Shown piece by piece: positions 9,001 to 15,835 of a stretch of 35,858 nucleotides of DNA. Location of the stretch: NCBI GenBank assembly GCA_029210625.1, contig JARGFU010000040.1:1-35858 (forward strand), given 5' to 3'. The notes under the pieces were generated by a model, which was given only the letters and a program-made list of their open reading frames with translations, was not told the origin of the DNA and ran no database searches. The translations under genes and the position numbers were made by a program. Position 1 is the stretch's first letter. Each line of letters begins with the position of its first letter. Source of the stretch: Deltaproteobacteria bacterium (GTDB lineage Bacteria; Myxococcota; Myxococcia; SLRQ01).

Positions 9001-11428
9001 CGGCTACCGCTACATCTCCTCCGAGCGGCCCTCGGTGGTGGCCACCCAGGACGCGATCCTCGTGGCCAGCACGCAGGAGGACATCACCTCCGGCAACGTC
9101 GGTCAGTACATCATGTACTGCCGGAAGACCTCGGACTGCGCCTCCACGAGCGGCTGGGGCACCATGCAGCTCGCCGCCCCGGACGCCCTGAACCGGGATG
9201 GCTCCCTGAGCCTGGCGATGACGACCACCCACGTCGTCGCCGCCGCGCTCGTGGACGACGCCACGGACGTGCTGCGGATCTGGAGCTGCGAGCTCGGCTC
9301 CACTGACTGCACGACCGCCACGGACTGGTCCGCCACCCCCATCGACATCACCAACCCGATCGCCGGCCCGGTGAGCCTGGCCCCCGCCATGGTCGCGGAC
9401 GAGCGCTACGTCTGGATCATCCATCCCCAGGCGACGCTCACGGGCTGTCCGCTCTCGTGCCTCGCGAACGCCACGCTACGGGTGACCCGCTGTGACACCC
9501 GCACCGCCTCCGCGACGAGCGCCTGCGCGACGAGGACGACCAACAACATCGCGACCGCGAGCGCCTACTTCATGGACATGGATGCGACCATCGCCGATGG
9601 CACCATCTACGTGACCTACCGGACGCTGGAGGCGAGGAAGGCCGGCGTGAACGATCAGGAGATGCGCCGCTGCGCCCTCTCCTCGACCGGGGGATGCAGC
9701 GCCGGCGCGGACTGGTCCTCGGCGGGCATCTGGGCCAGCAACGTGAGGTACCCGGGGGGCGAGACCGGCACCCTCGACCTCGAGGGGGCCCCCGGGCAGC
9801 TCCACCTCACCCTCTGGGACCCCGACACCCAGTCCATCGAGTACCAGGTCTGCGAGAACCCGAGCAGCACGAACTGCACGATCCCGGGGAACTGGAGCGC
9901 CTTCCCCGTCCAGAACTACCAGACGACCTACTCGGCCCCGAGCCTGGAGGTCTACGGCACCAACATCGGCCTCACCTGGCTGAACCCCGATGACCACTTC
10001 ACCGTGGCGCTCCCCCGGGTCCCCTCGCCCCACGAGGACGCGTCCGTCGGCGGAGGGCTCGCGGAGCTCCGCGCCGGCTGGACCCCGAACCTGGAGGTCG
10101 CGGGGAACACGGTCGTCTACGCTCCGGGCGCCACCACGAACTGGCAGAGCCAGATCAACATCACCGATCCCTACCAGAGCATGACCTCCGTTCCCCTGAC
10201 CGCCGGGTCGAGTTACACCGCGGCGCTGCGCTCCTACTCCGCCCTCGGTGAGCCGTCGTCCGACTCGCGTCCCTTCCTCTTCAGGCCGCTGGCGGATCAG
10301 GGACCCGACCAGACGCTCCCCGACTCCGCCGCCTACGTCACCCGCTGGAGCAGCTACGGCGGTGGCCGGATCGTCCAGGCCTACACGGAGAACTACAACG
10401 TCGTCGTCGAGTGGTGTGCACCCTCCACCAGCAACTGCGCCATCTCGACCAACTGGACGAGGACCGTCGCCATCGGAACGGTCACCAACGTCACGCGCTT
10501 TGACGTGGAGACGGACGGCACCTACATCTTCGTCGTCGGATCCGACTTCGGTGACGGCTGGGTCAGCCGCTGCTCCTGGAGCTCCGCGTGCAACGCGGAC
10601 AGCGACTGGACCACCGAGTACCACTTCAGCACGAACCTCACCTACCCCCGGATCTCGATGGGCGCCGGGAAGCTCTGGGTCTTCTACATGAACCTCGCCG
10701 CCGTGGGCGGGCAGACCGCCTATGACCTATCGCTCGCCTTCTGCGACTACGCCACCTGCAACTCGACCTGGTACAACGTGCCCGTCACCACCGGCATCAG
10801 CGGCTTGGTCTACGGGTTCGACGTCGACGCGAGCGACCCCCGGATCGGCCTGGTCTACGAGGACAGCAACGACAACATCTATTACGACTACTGCCTCGCG
10901 GGTGCGGGGACCTGCGCCTTCTACGGGGCCACTCTCATCGCAACGGCACCCGCCATGGTCAGGCACTCGCTCAGGCTCGAGGTCGACGACGACGCCAACC
11001 ACCTCAATCGATCGGCGGTGACCGCGGCCTGGGGCGGAGAGCTCCACCTCCTGACCTGCCCCTTCGAGCCCTTCCAGTGCAACGACGGAACCAGCCGCTG
11101 GAATCACCTGACCCTGGGCCGGGCGGCCACGAAGGAACAGGAGAACAACTCGGAGGTCACCTTCGGGCCCGGCGAGTCCTACTTCGTCTTCAACACGGTG
11201 CGGGATCAGATCGTCCTCAACCGCTGCGACGACGACTGCTTCCTCATGAGCAACTGGAGCTCGCAGGCCGTCTACGACGCGGCCGGGCTGCAGGAGCCCT
11301 TCGAGAACTACTCGAACTCGGCCGTCGACCCGGCCACCGGCAGGTTCTACATCGGCAACACCACCCCCTCGGGGACCACGGACTTCGTCCTCCGCCTCCT
11401 GGGCGACGGTCTCTACGAGCCGCAGTAG
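2..11428 (+). CDS. Giant Ig-like repeat surface protein with FN3 and propeller-like C-terminus (5' partial)
   Basis: The frame is open from the window edge, so the N-terminus and signal peptide are outside; about 3,808 residues are visible. Residues 1 to about 2830 are some 30 modules of about 92 residues, each opening with a D-x-x-x-P-x-G type junction and running through 'GA-x-YTT', a 'DC-x-x-ATY' strand, 'GDG-x-KTV' and 'V-CF-x-DAAGN'. Two Cys per module at fixed sites suggest one disulfide each in modules 1-27. A fibronectin III module starts near residue 2835. The rest has twelve C-x(n)-C-x(n)-W motifs in two sets of six, separated by an FN3-like linker. Bacterial Ig-like tandem arrays are known in adhesins and cell-surface fibres; a secreted or surface role is inferred. 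No catalytic motif was recognised. The frame is uninterrupted over 11.4 kb. Confidence 0.9.
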   Translation, partial: NVINAAGTIIVDREAPVGSMIIDGGAAYATGASVVLTFTAPADTADVLVSNSPIADCGTATGYVAFAPSRSWTLTTGDATKTVHACLRDAAGNTSPVQDEIILDTTDPTGGSVAIDGGAAYATNTPVTLTITADADVTHMAVGNGALDCATATYEPFASVRSWVLTAGDATKTVTVCFRDAARRTGSASDTIVLDTTVPAGSITLDAGAAVTDTLTVAVDLGYASDTAGYALANGALDCGVATYTAATGTSLSTTWSLPSGDGVKTVVACFRDSAGNTASYATTITLDQTAPAGSLTIDAGATYATALGVQLGVSAPSDTASMTFSNTAIADCDAATGWQAFAPSRAWTLAAGDGTKTVHGCLRDAAGNTFAVQDEIVLDTTNPTGGSVSIDGGATYTTSTPVTLSIVGDADVTFMAVGNGALDCATATYEPFASVRSWVLTAGDATKTVTVCFRDAARRTGSASDTIVLDTTVPAGSITLDAGAAVTDTLTVAVDLGYASDTAGYALANGALDCGVATYTATTGTSTSTTWSLPAGDGVKTVVVCFEDQAGNAASYATTITLDQTAPAGALSIDDGAAYTDGVAVQLGVTAPGDTARMTFSNTAIADCDAATGWQAFAPSRAWTLTTGDGTKIVYGCLEDAAGNTAAILDQIVLDTAAPAGTVTLQGDHAGYTLAGSGAGYSFSTAIQALLSAPTDTLEVALGDGPTLDCNTATYQAYAGVIPRTLPAGDGSKDISVCFKDAAGNTASTSAAIKLDTVPPTAGLSLASGASYTTSPTVSVALTFLDDTSGYALAESSLDCAGATYTPVSVGLTSASTSFTFSAGDGTKTVVACVREAAGRVASTSSTIVLDTVLPTGTVTIDDGATYATSTTASLRFVVPADTLRMSIANAATLDCATATYVGFSSPFTWSLSAGDGLKTVTVCFEDAAGNRDSASDTITLDTANPTGSMTINAGATHTQTTSVVLDFTAAADVTGLAVREAATLDCATAAYQPYTPSMAFTLSASAGSKNLVACFQDAAGRTGTTSASIILDASSPSGTITLAGGAAYTTGTTVAVALTFPNDTTGYALGDGVIDCDAATYTPVTVGNTSASTTHSLPGGDGTKTVSACFTDAATNTAWSADTIILDTAPPSGTVAIDLGATYNTTGTSSLTFSAPSDTTEMAVVNGATINCGTATYQGFASPLAWPLPGGDGTKTVSVCFKDAAGLTASAQDAIVLDTTDPAGSLAIQGDTSGYTLVAPAAGYTFSPSVSLALSAPPDTTSLAIANGATINCGAAAYQPFASLVAHTLPGADGSKSVSVCFKDAAGRTSSTTDSITLDTAPPTGSVSLDAGGTYTADLSVAVGLSFLADTNGYALAENSIDCASATYTAVTVGNTSASTSFTISGGDGMKTVVACIREAGGRAAMAQDTILLDASAPAGSLSIDNGAIYDIDGSVTLTFIAPADTADLAVVDGTAINCGTATYQAFVSSLPWTLPGGDGTKTVSVCYRDGAGNAASTSDSIILDTSSPTTGTVSIAAGATYTTGAVVSLDLTAPADVAEVAIANGSLDCGTASYGAFTTPRTWVLSAGDGGKTVTACFRDAAGRTGSASDTITLDTLAPSGIVTLAGGNTYATGTPLAVSLSFPNDTAGYALAEGSLDCAAATYTSVTLGDTAASTTFPPSIGDGVKTVVACFLDAAGNRSSAVDTVTLDTSPPAGAVAIDAGATFATSTGVTLNLAAPSDTTLMAVRETATIDCSDGTLVWEAFATTKGLTLGGQGTRTVSVCFEDAAGLRASAMDSIVVDSVAPTGSVLINNGASHTQATSVTLDITAAADVIALAVADGGSILCSSATYEPFSAARAWTLPAGEGSKTVSVCLKDAAGNTASVSDAITLDSTAPTTASLTIDAGAAYTTASNAQVTLTFSTPETVTVAYGNESIDCAGATYGAFASPVNNHPLQDQDGVRTVVACFKDAAGWIVSKSDSIILDRTPPAGTVAINGGTTYATSTGVTLNLSAPGDANQMAVRETTSIDCADGTLVWEAFATTKGITLGGQGTRTVSVCFKDAAGLTASTSDAIIVDSVAPTGSVAIDNGASHTQTAAVVLDITADGDVTAIAVADGGSLVCTSATYEPFSAARAWTLPVGEGSKTVSVCLKDAAGNSVRVTDSITVDTVPPSTATLQIDGGAAYTTLTTAQVTLTLTTPETVTVAIGNESIDCASATYGAFAGTVNNWPLQDQDGVRTVVACFKDAAGWIVSKSDDIILDRAAPTVGLTIDGGALYTTDDLVDLAITASGDVSQMSVKLGLPIIDCGTASYVPFTPSVASFDLDPTDSNPDGWKYVSVCVEDGSGQQTKAYRSIYLDRTNPTGTLVLANGASHTNERNVSAQIPAYSTDVTQMAVAEGSIDCASASYSSFNNNFQFILSDSDTLHTVLVCLKDRSGRTAQISDTITLDRSAPGGALSINAGATWSTVLSVTATITSADAAFYAYAAETIDCTAATYQAFSSPETPTLDLVDSDGTRSVVACLKDTAGNIATVSDTINLDTTPPVIISFTRDELYSQDDSNDFTLTASDNLSLSQMRYAQYSSGAGGVWEAFATDKTWDVNGASANTSGIYYTYAWVRDAAGNVSTSRYAYTYTDYHDPSITSFTVTDSAGTTLSGGTADDTLVVIKTTVLEQYFGCNSYCQMRIGENPTLAGVAWQSYDSNANYILSAANGPKTIYVQVQDRSGRVSTIESQTLDLDTQAPTVVSLEATNPVDIYTNSTSVTVDITADDNLSVGTDLVAAVGIYGTGFTCSNGTYSYPFPGSCTAPPCTLSHTTTIPPTLGGKYVLACVEDAAGNRSASYRYAYVYYDNVVPSQVTGLYLSPGSRQMTVSWATATDANSGVDHYQVQYSTSSAFAGATTINVETPTALIEGLDNLVPYYVHVRAVDKAGNYGAWSGDESTVLGIGVSAVGPEEYDRAGERPTLLYDEGILWVFAKTRYYPTTNADDRQAFRIGRCEAATLDCKKPANWTWFTEYPGYRYISSERPSVVATQDAILVASTQEDITSGNVGQYIMYCRKTSDCASTSGWGTMQLAAPDALNRDGSLSLAMTTTHVVAAALVDDATDVLRIWSCELGSTDCTTATDWSATPIDITNPIAGPVSLAPAMVADERYVWIIHPQATLTGCPLSCLANATLRVTRCDTRTASATSACATRTTNNIATASAYFMDMDATIADGTIYVTYRTLEARKAGVNDQEMRRCALSSTGGCSAGADWSSAGIWASNVRYPGGETGTLDLEGAPGQLHLTLWDPDTQSIEYQVCENPSSTNCTIPGNWSAFPVQNYQTTYSAPSLEVYGTNIGLTWLNPDDHFTVALPRVPSPHEDASVGGGLAELRAGWTPNLEVAGNTVVYAPGATTNWQSQINITDPYQSMTSVPLTAGSSYTAALRSYSALGEPSSDSRPFLFRPLADQGPDQTLPDSAAYVTRWSSYGGGRIVQAYTENYNVVVEWCAPSTSNCAISTNWTRTVAIGTVTNVTRFDVETDGTYIFVVGSDFGDGWVSRCSWSSACNADSDWTTEYHFSTNLTYPRISMGAGKLWVFYMNLAAVGGQTAYDLSLAFCDYATCNSTWYNVPVTTGISGLVYGFDVDASDPRIGLVYEDSNDNIYYDYCLAGAGTCAFYGATLIATAPAMVRHSLRLEVDDDANHLNRSAVTAAWGGELHLLTCPFEPFQCNDGTSRWNHLTLGRAATKEQENNSEVTFGPGESYFVFNTVRDQIVLNRCDDDCFLMSNWSSQAVYDAAGLQEPFENYSNSAVDPATGRFYIGNTTPSGTTDFVLRLLGDGLYEPQ
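418..739 (+). repeat. 322-bp perfect direct repeat, copy 1
   Basis: Identical to 1246-1567 at an offset of 828 bp, covering most of modules 2 and 3. Identity ends with mismatches at 416-417 and at 740. A second exact block, 968-1051 against 1796-1879 (84 bp), has the same 828-bp offset. Confidence 0.9.
1246..1567 (+). repeat. 322-bp perfect direct repeat, copy 2
   Basis: Second copy of the block at 418-739. Even synonymous sites are identical, so the copy is recent or kept alike by gene conversion. It is also a likely site of short-read assembly collapse. Confidence 0.9.
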
Positions 11429-11444
11429 GCGCCCCCCGGCAGCC

Positions 11445-11477
11445 ATGGGCGGCGGTCTGGTCTAGACTGCCGCCCAT
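11445..11477 (+). repeat. Inverted repeat covering a start codon
   Basis: Arms 11445-11457 and 11465-11477 are 13 bp with one G/T wobble and a 7-base loop. The right arm includes the first two bases of the ATG of the M20 peptidase gene. There is no T-run after it, so it is not a standard intrinsic terminator of the giant gene. Confidence 0.6.
11463..11468 (+). promoter_or_regulatory. Possible -10 (TAGACT) for M20 peptidase gene
   Basis: TAGACT ends 7 bases before the ATG at 11476, so transcription would start at or next to the start codon. No good -35 is visible. It lies inside the inverted repeat 11445-11477. Confidence 0.4.
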
Positions 11478-13008
11478 GAAGCTGCGCGTCTTCCTGGTCG
11501 CCATCTTCGGGCTGACCGCCCTCACCCTCACCCTGGTCGTGCGGGCGGCGACGATGCCGCTGCCCCCGCCGCCCGCCGCGGTGGCGGTGCCAGAGGCCCT
11601 CGCCTCCCTCGACGAGGCGGACCTGCAGGCGGCGGCCGAGCGCCTGGCCGGCGCCCTGCGCTTCCCGACGACCTCCCAGGGGGGCTTCCTCCGGCCCGCC
11701 ACCCCGGCGCCGGAGGACGACGCCGACGCGGGCGAGGGGGAGCCGCGAGAGCGTCCGGCGAACGCCTTCGAGGGGCTGCTGCGCTACCTGGCGGAGAGCT
11801 TCCCCCAGGTCCACGCGAAGCTCGCCCCGGAGCGCGTCGGCGAGCTCGGCCTCCTCTTCTCCTGGCGGCCCGAGCTCCCGGCCGAGGCCCTCCTCCTGGT
11901 CTGCCACCTCGACGTGGTGCCGGCGGGCAACCCCGAGGCCTGGAAGCAGCCGCCCTTCTCCGGGGCGATCGTGGAGGGCGAGATCTGGGGGCGGGGTGCC
12001 CTCGACGACAAGGGCTCCTGCCTGGCGGTCCTGGAGGCGACCGAGCGGCTCCTCGGCGCCGGCTTCGAGCCGAAGCGCCCGGTCCTCCTCGCCATGGGCA
12101 TGGACGAGGAGATCGGCGGCCGGGGCGCGCAGGAGATCGCCGCTCACCTGGCGGCGAAGGGCGTGCGGGCCCACCTGGTGCTGGACGAGGGGCTCGCCGT
12201 CACCGAGGGCGTGGTCAAGGGCCTCGAGCGCCCGGCGGCCCTCATCGGCCTGGCCGAGAAGCGCTACTTCACCGTGGAGCTGAAGGCCCGGGCGAAGGGC
12301 GGTCACAGCTCGATGCCGCCGGCCCGCACCGCCATCGGCCGGCTGGGCGAGGCCCTCGCCCGCCTCGAGCAGCACCAGCTGCCCGCCTCCCTCGACGGGC
12401 CGGCCGGCTCCCTCCTCGACGGCATCGCGCCGGAGCTGCCCTTCGGCCAGCGCCTGGGCATCGCCAACCGCTGGCTCCTGGCGCCGGTGCTGGCGGGCAA
12501 GCTCGCGGCCCAGCCGGCCACCAACGCCCTGATCCGCACCACCACCGCGCCGACCCTCTTCTCGGCCGGGGTGAAGGAGAACGTGCTGGCCACCGAGGCC
12601 AACGCCACGGTGAACTTCCGGATCCGCCCGGGCGAGACCGGCCTCGACGTGATGGAGCACGTGCGACAGGTGGTGCAGGGCCTCGAGATCGAGGTCAGCG
12701 CCCCGGGGGAGCCGCCGGTGGAGGAGTCGCCGGTCTCACCGGCCGAAGGGGCGGCCTACGAGCAGCTGCGCTCGGCCATCGCCGCGGCCTTCCCCGACGC
12801 CCTGATCGCCCCCAGCCTGGTCCTCGGCGCCACCGACGCCCGCCACTACACGGGTCTCTCGAGGAGCGTGTACCGCTTCGGCCCCTGGCGGTTGGACCCC
12901 GAGGCCCTGGAGACCATCCACGGCCACGACGAGCGGGTCCCGCTCGCCCACTACGGAGAGGCCATCCGCTTCTACGGCACCCTCGTCCAAGCCGCCGCCG
13001 GAGGGTGA
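11476..13008 (+). CDS. M20 family metallopeptidase (carboxypeptidase PM20D1/CPS1-like)
   Basis: 510 residues. It starts with a hydrophobic N-terminal segment (about residues 3-20, MKLRVFLVAIFGLTALTLT), likely an uncleaved anchor or signal peptide, so the enzyme should face the periplasm. The di-zinc M20 ligands can be seen in order: the His and Asp of CHLDVV, the bridging Asp of GALDDKGS, the catalytic Glu pair in MDEEIGG, the Asp/Glu of VLDEG and the late His of IHGHDER. A dimerisation-type insert (KGGHSSMPP) sits between the halves. This order fits the PM20D1/yeast CPS branch, which cleaves or condenses N-acyl or C-terminal amino acids; the actual substrate is unknown. The open frame continues upstream through the giant gene's 3' end, but this ATG is chosen for its hydrophobic start and short spacing. 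It lies 47 bases after the giant gene. Confidence 0.88.
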   Translation: MKLRVFLVAIFGLTALTLTLVVRAATMPLPPPPAAVAVPEALASLDEADLQAAAERLAGALRFPTTSQGGFLRPATPAPEDDADAGEGEPRERPANAFEGLLRYLAESFPQVHAKLAPERVGELGLLFSWRPELPAEALLLVCHLDVVPAGNPEAWKQPPFSGAIVEGEIWGRGALDDKGSCLAVLEATERLLGAGFEPKRPVLLAMGMDEEIGGRGAQEIAAHLAAKGVRAHLVLDEGLAVTEGVVKGLERPAALIGLAEKRYFTVELKARAKGGHSSMPPARTAIGRLGEALARLEQHQLPASLDGPAGSLLDGIAPELPFGQRLGIANRWLLAPVLAGKLAAQPATNALIRTTTAPTLFSAGVKENVLATEANATVNFRIRPGETGLDVMEHVRQVVQGLEIEVSAPGEPPVEESPVSPAEGAAYEQLRSAIAAAFPDALIAPSLVLGATDARHYTGLSRSVYRFGPWRLDPEALETIHGHDERVPLAHYGEAIRFYGTLVQAAAGG

Positions 13009-13014
13009 TAGGCT
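13009..13014 (+). promoter_or_regulatory. Possible -10 (TAGGCT) for kinase gene
   Basis: TAGGCT starts immediately after the M20 peptidase stop and ends 10 bases before the kinase ATG at 13025. The predicted leader is about 3-4 bases. The -35 region is poor. Confidence 0.35.
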
Positions 13015-13024
13015 GGGAGCCTCG

Positions 13025-14749
13025 ATGGGCTCGACCTCACTCGGCCAGTACGAGCTGCTCTCACGCATCGCTCACGGGGGGATGGCGGAGATCTTCCTCG
13101 CCAAGCGGCGAGGACCGGGCGGCTTCGACAAGCGGGTGGTGATCAAGCGGGTGCTGCCCCACCTCACGGAGAACGAGAACTTCGTGAGGATGTTCCTGGA
13201 CGAGGCGCGCCTGGTCTCTCGCCTCTCCCACCCGAACATCATCCAGATCTTCGACTTCGGGGTCATCGACGGGATCTACTTCCTCTGCATGGAGCACCTC
13301 GACGGCGAGGACCTCGCCACGGTGCTGCGGGTCCTGCGGGATCGGGGCGAGCTCATGCCGCCCCAGGTGGCGGCCTCCATCCTCTCGGCGGCCTGCGACG
13401 GGATGCACTACGCCCACACCCTGGTGGACGAGGAGGGGCAGCCCCTGCGGATCGTCCACCGGGACCTCTCCCCCTCGAACCTCTTCCTCACCCTCCAGGG
13501 GGCGGTGAAGGTCCTCGACTTCGGGGTCGCCCAGATGGAGGGGAAGCTGGTCGAGACCCAGAGCGGGGTGGTGAAGGGGAAGTTCGCCTACCTCTCCCCC
13601 GAGCAGGCGCTGGGCAACGAGCTGGATCTCCGCAGCGACGTCTTCGCCCTGGGCCTGATCCTCCACGAGGCCCTCACCGGCCAGAAGGTCTTCAAGCGCG
13701 CGACCGAGGCCGCCACCCTGCGGGCGGTCCTGGAGGAGCCCATCGAGCACCCCCGCAAGCTGCGCGAGGACCTGCCCGAGGAGCTGAACCGCATCGTCAT
13801 GAAGGCGCTGGCTCGCTCGCCCCTCGATCGCTGGCAGAGCGCCCAGGAGATGCGCACCGCCCTCGACGAGTTCCTCTCCTCCCGGGGCTCGGTCCCGGCG
13901 GCCGCGCAGCTCCAGGCCTTCATGCAGTCCATCGTCGGCGAGGCCCGCGCCAGCGCCTCGGCGCTCACCCCGGCGGGCAGCGGCCTGGGGGCGGTGCTGC
14001 CCCCCGCGACCGCGGCCGAGGCCCGCCTCTCGGAGATCACCCGGGAGGACGCCCCAGGCCTGGGCGCCACCTCGGTGGAGCGCACGCCCTCCCTCGGCAC
14101 CTCCGGCGCCCGGCGGCCCGCGCCGGCCCCGCTGCACGTGGCGGTGACCGAGGACTACCAGCCCCAGCCCGCGCGGCACCGGCGCTCGATCTCGGTCTTC
14201 CTCGCGGTGATCCTCTGCGCCACCGTCATCGCCGGGGGGTGGTGGCTGGGGCAGGGCGCCCGGGAGGCCGAGGAGATCGGCGCCGAGCCCGCCGCGCCCG
14301 AGGCCGTGCCCGAGACCGGGCCCACGGAAGAGACGGCGGCGGCGGCCCCCGCCGAGCCCGCCGCCCCTCCCTCCGCCGGGGAGAGCGCCGCCCTCGCCGT
14401 GGCGGGCCGCACGGCCGCCGGGCTCACGGTCGGCCAGGCCGTCTCCCGCAAGGGGCGCCCGGGCGGGAAGGCGAGGGGCAAGGGCAAGGCCCCCGGCAAG
14501 GCGAAGACCGCCGCCCCGGCCGAGCCCCCGCCGGCCCCGGCCACCGGCCGGCTCGACGTCAACTGCAAGCCCTTCTGCCGGATCCACATCGACGGCGAGG
14601 ACACCGGGAAGATCTCTCCGGCCCTGGGGCTGGTGCTGCCCGAGGGGGATCACCTCCTGAAGCTGGTCAACCCCCCGACCCAGCTGACCCGGGAGAAGAA
14701 GGTCCGGATCGAGGCCGGCAAGACGGCCCGGGTGACCATCACCTTCTGA
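13025..14749 (+). CDS. Ser/Thr protein kinase with TM segment and C-terminal PEGA domain
   Basis: 574 residues. A Hanks-type kinase domain fills about residues 8-285: glycine loop (IAHGGMAEIFLAK), catalytic Lys in VVIKRV, HRDLSPSN catalytic loop, DFG, and an SPEQ in place of APE. The Lys of HRDxKPxN is Ser here, a variant I associate with myxobacterial kinases. A linker rich in Ala, Pro and Glu follows. One transmembrane helix lies near 388-410 (VFLAVILCATVIAGGWW), then a basic Lys/Gly/Ala stretch and a PEGA domain at about 508-574 that should be extracytoplasmic. The layout is a membrane receptor kinase whose PEGA part could contact envelope proteins. It starts 16 bases after the peptidase gene and heads a co-oriented run with another PEGA protein, which suggests a shared envelope task. 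Confidence 0.93.
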   Translation: MGSTSLGQYELLSRIAHGGMAEIFLAKRRGPGGFDKRVVIKRVLPHLTENENFVRMFLDEARLVSRLSHPNIIQIFDFGVIDGIYFLCMEHLDGEDLATVLRVLRDRGELMPPQVAASILSAACDGMHYAHTLVDEEGQPLRIVHRDLSPSNLFLTLQGAVKVLDFGVAQMEGKLVETQSGVVKGKFAYLSPEQALGNELDLRSDVFALGLILHEALTGQKVFKRATEAATLRAVLEEPIEHPRKLREDLPEELNRIVMKALARSPLDRWQSAQEMRTALDEFLSSRGSVPAAAQLQAFMQSIVGEARASASALTPAGSGLGAVLPPATAAEARLSEITREDAPGLGATSVERTPSLGTSGARRPAPAPLHVAVTEDYQPQPARHRRSISVFLAVILCATVIAGGWWLGQGAREAEEIGAEPAAPEAVPETGPTEETAAAAPAEPAAPPSAGESAALAVAGRTAAGLTVGQAVSRKGRPGGKARGKGKAPGKAKTAAPAEPPPAPATGRLDVNCKPFCRIHIDGEDTGKISPALGLVLPEGDHLLKLVNPPTQLTREKKVRIEAGKTARVTITF

Positions 14750-14783
14750 CCCGCCATCTCTTCGTTCCGGCGACGCCTCGGGC

Positions 14784-14789
14784 TAAGGT
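14784..14789 (+). promoter_or_regulatory. Possible -10 (TAAGGT) for PEGA/TPR gene
   Basis: TAAGGT ends 8 bases before the ATG at 14798; TTCGTT lies 17 bases upstream (14761-14766) as a weak -35. A near-leaderless start is predicted. Confidence 0.4.
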
Positions 14790-14797
14790 GTCGCGCC

Positions 14798-15835
14798 ATG
14801 GTCGGGTCGAAGTGCAGCCTCCGGGGCGCCTCTTTGGCGCTGCTCGCCGCCGGGCTCCTCTGCGCGCTCCCCCACGCCGCCGCCGGGGAGAGCGGCCTGC
14901 GCGAGACCGCCGCCGGCGACGCGAAGCGGAGGCTGGTGAAAGGCCGCGACGCCCTCGACGGGATGCGCTACGCGGAGGCGATCTCCCTCCTCGGCGAGGC
15001 CCTGGAGTTCTTCCGGGAGGCGGACCTCACGCTCCACCGGGCCGCGCTCGCCGAGACCCAGGGGCTGCTGGCGGCCGCCCACCTCTTCGCCGACGACGAG
15101 GCCGAGGCCCGCAACACCCTGCGGGCCCTCTTCACCGTGGATCCCACCTGGGACCTGCCCGTCGAGCGGCGCTCACCGAAGCTCGGCGCCCTGATCGACA
15201 CCGTCCGCGCCGAGCTCTCCGCCCTGCAGCGCGCGCCCCTCGAGGTGCGCTCGAGCCCCGAGGGGGCCCGGGTGATCCTCGACGGCCTCGAGCTGGGCCT
15301 CACCCCCCTGACGACCGCCCCCCTCCTCCCGGGGCGCCACGTCCTCGCCCTCGAGCGCGAGGGCGCCCTGCCCCGGCAGGAGGTGATCTTCGTCGGCCCG
15401 GACACGAAGCTCGACTGGGTCCTCGAGGCACAGCCCGAGCCCGAGCCCGAGGCGCCCGGGCCGCAGGCGCCGGTGGCCGCCGCCCCCGTGACGGCGCCGC
15501 GGCGCCCGGGCTTCCTGCGGCGGCACCGCGCCGAGCTGCTCCTGGGCACCGCCGGCGTGAGCGTGGCCTCGTCGGTGCTCCTCCTCTGGCAGGCCCAGAC
15601 CCTCGCCGACGACGCGGCCTTCATCCCCCAGCCCGACACGGCGGACTACGATCGCCAGATCGGCCGCGCCCGGAACCTCAACCGGAGCGGCAACGCCCTC
15701 ATCTACGTCTCGGCCGCGGCCGGCCTCCTGGGCGCCTACTACCTCTTCTCGGATGGGGCCGACGAGCCGGGCCTGAGGGCCGCCGCCCTCCCCCTCCCCG
15801 GCGGCGGCGCCCTCACCTTCGGAGGCACCTTCTGA
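14798..15835 (+). CDS. Exported PEGA-domain protein with TPR-like N-terminal region
   Basis: 345 residues. A signal peptide (about 1-30, ending HAAAGE) is followed by a helical region (45-140) that resembles the TPR-type repeats of myxobacterial periplasmic proteins. A PEGA domain covers about 150-205 (LEVRSSPEGARVILDG, GLTPL, PGRHVL). A Pro/Glu-rich linker then leads to two hydrophobic segments at about 245-266 and 300-318, so the protein is probably membrane-associated. Its stop codon overlaps the start of the next gene (TGATG). PEGA domains are beta-rich modules linked to S-layer or cell-wall proteins; the function here is inferred only from the neighbouring PEGA kinase. Confidence 0.85.
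   Translation: MVGSKCSLRGASLALLAAGLLCALPHAAAGESGLRETAAGDAKRRLVKGRDALDGMRYAEAISLLGEALEFFREADLTLHRAALAETQGLLAAAHLFADDEAEARNTLRALFTVDPTWDLPVERRSPKLGALIDTVRAELSALQRAPLEVRSSPEGARVILDGLELGLTPLTTAPLLPGRHVLALEREGALPRQEVIFVGPDTKLDWVLEAQPEPEPEAPGPQAPVAAAPVTAPRRPGFLRRHRAELLLGTAGVSVASSVLLLWQAQTLADDAAFIPQPDTADYDRQIGRARNLNRSGNALIYVSAAAGLLGAYYLFSDGADEPGLRAAALPLPGGGALTFGGTF

Noticed and set aside
9476-14653. Long antisense open frames (for example 9476-10624, 11413-12660 and 13061-14653 on the minus strand)
   Set aside because: They mirror well-recognised plus-strand genes, are Arg/Gly/Pro-rich without domains, and arise from high GC at third codon positions.
14239-15834. In-frame extension far upstream of the Cys-rich lipoprotein
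   Set aside because: The extension is Arg/Gly-rich shadow of the kinase and PEGA genes; the signal peptide at 15835 marks the true start.
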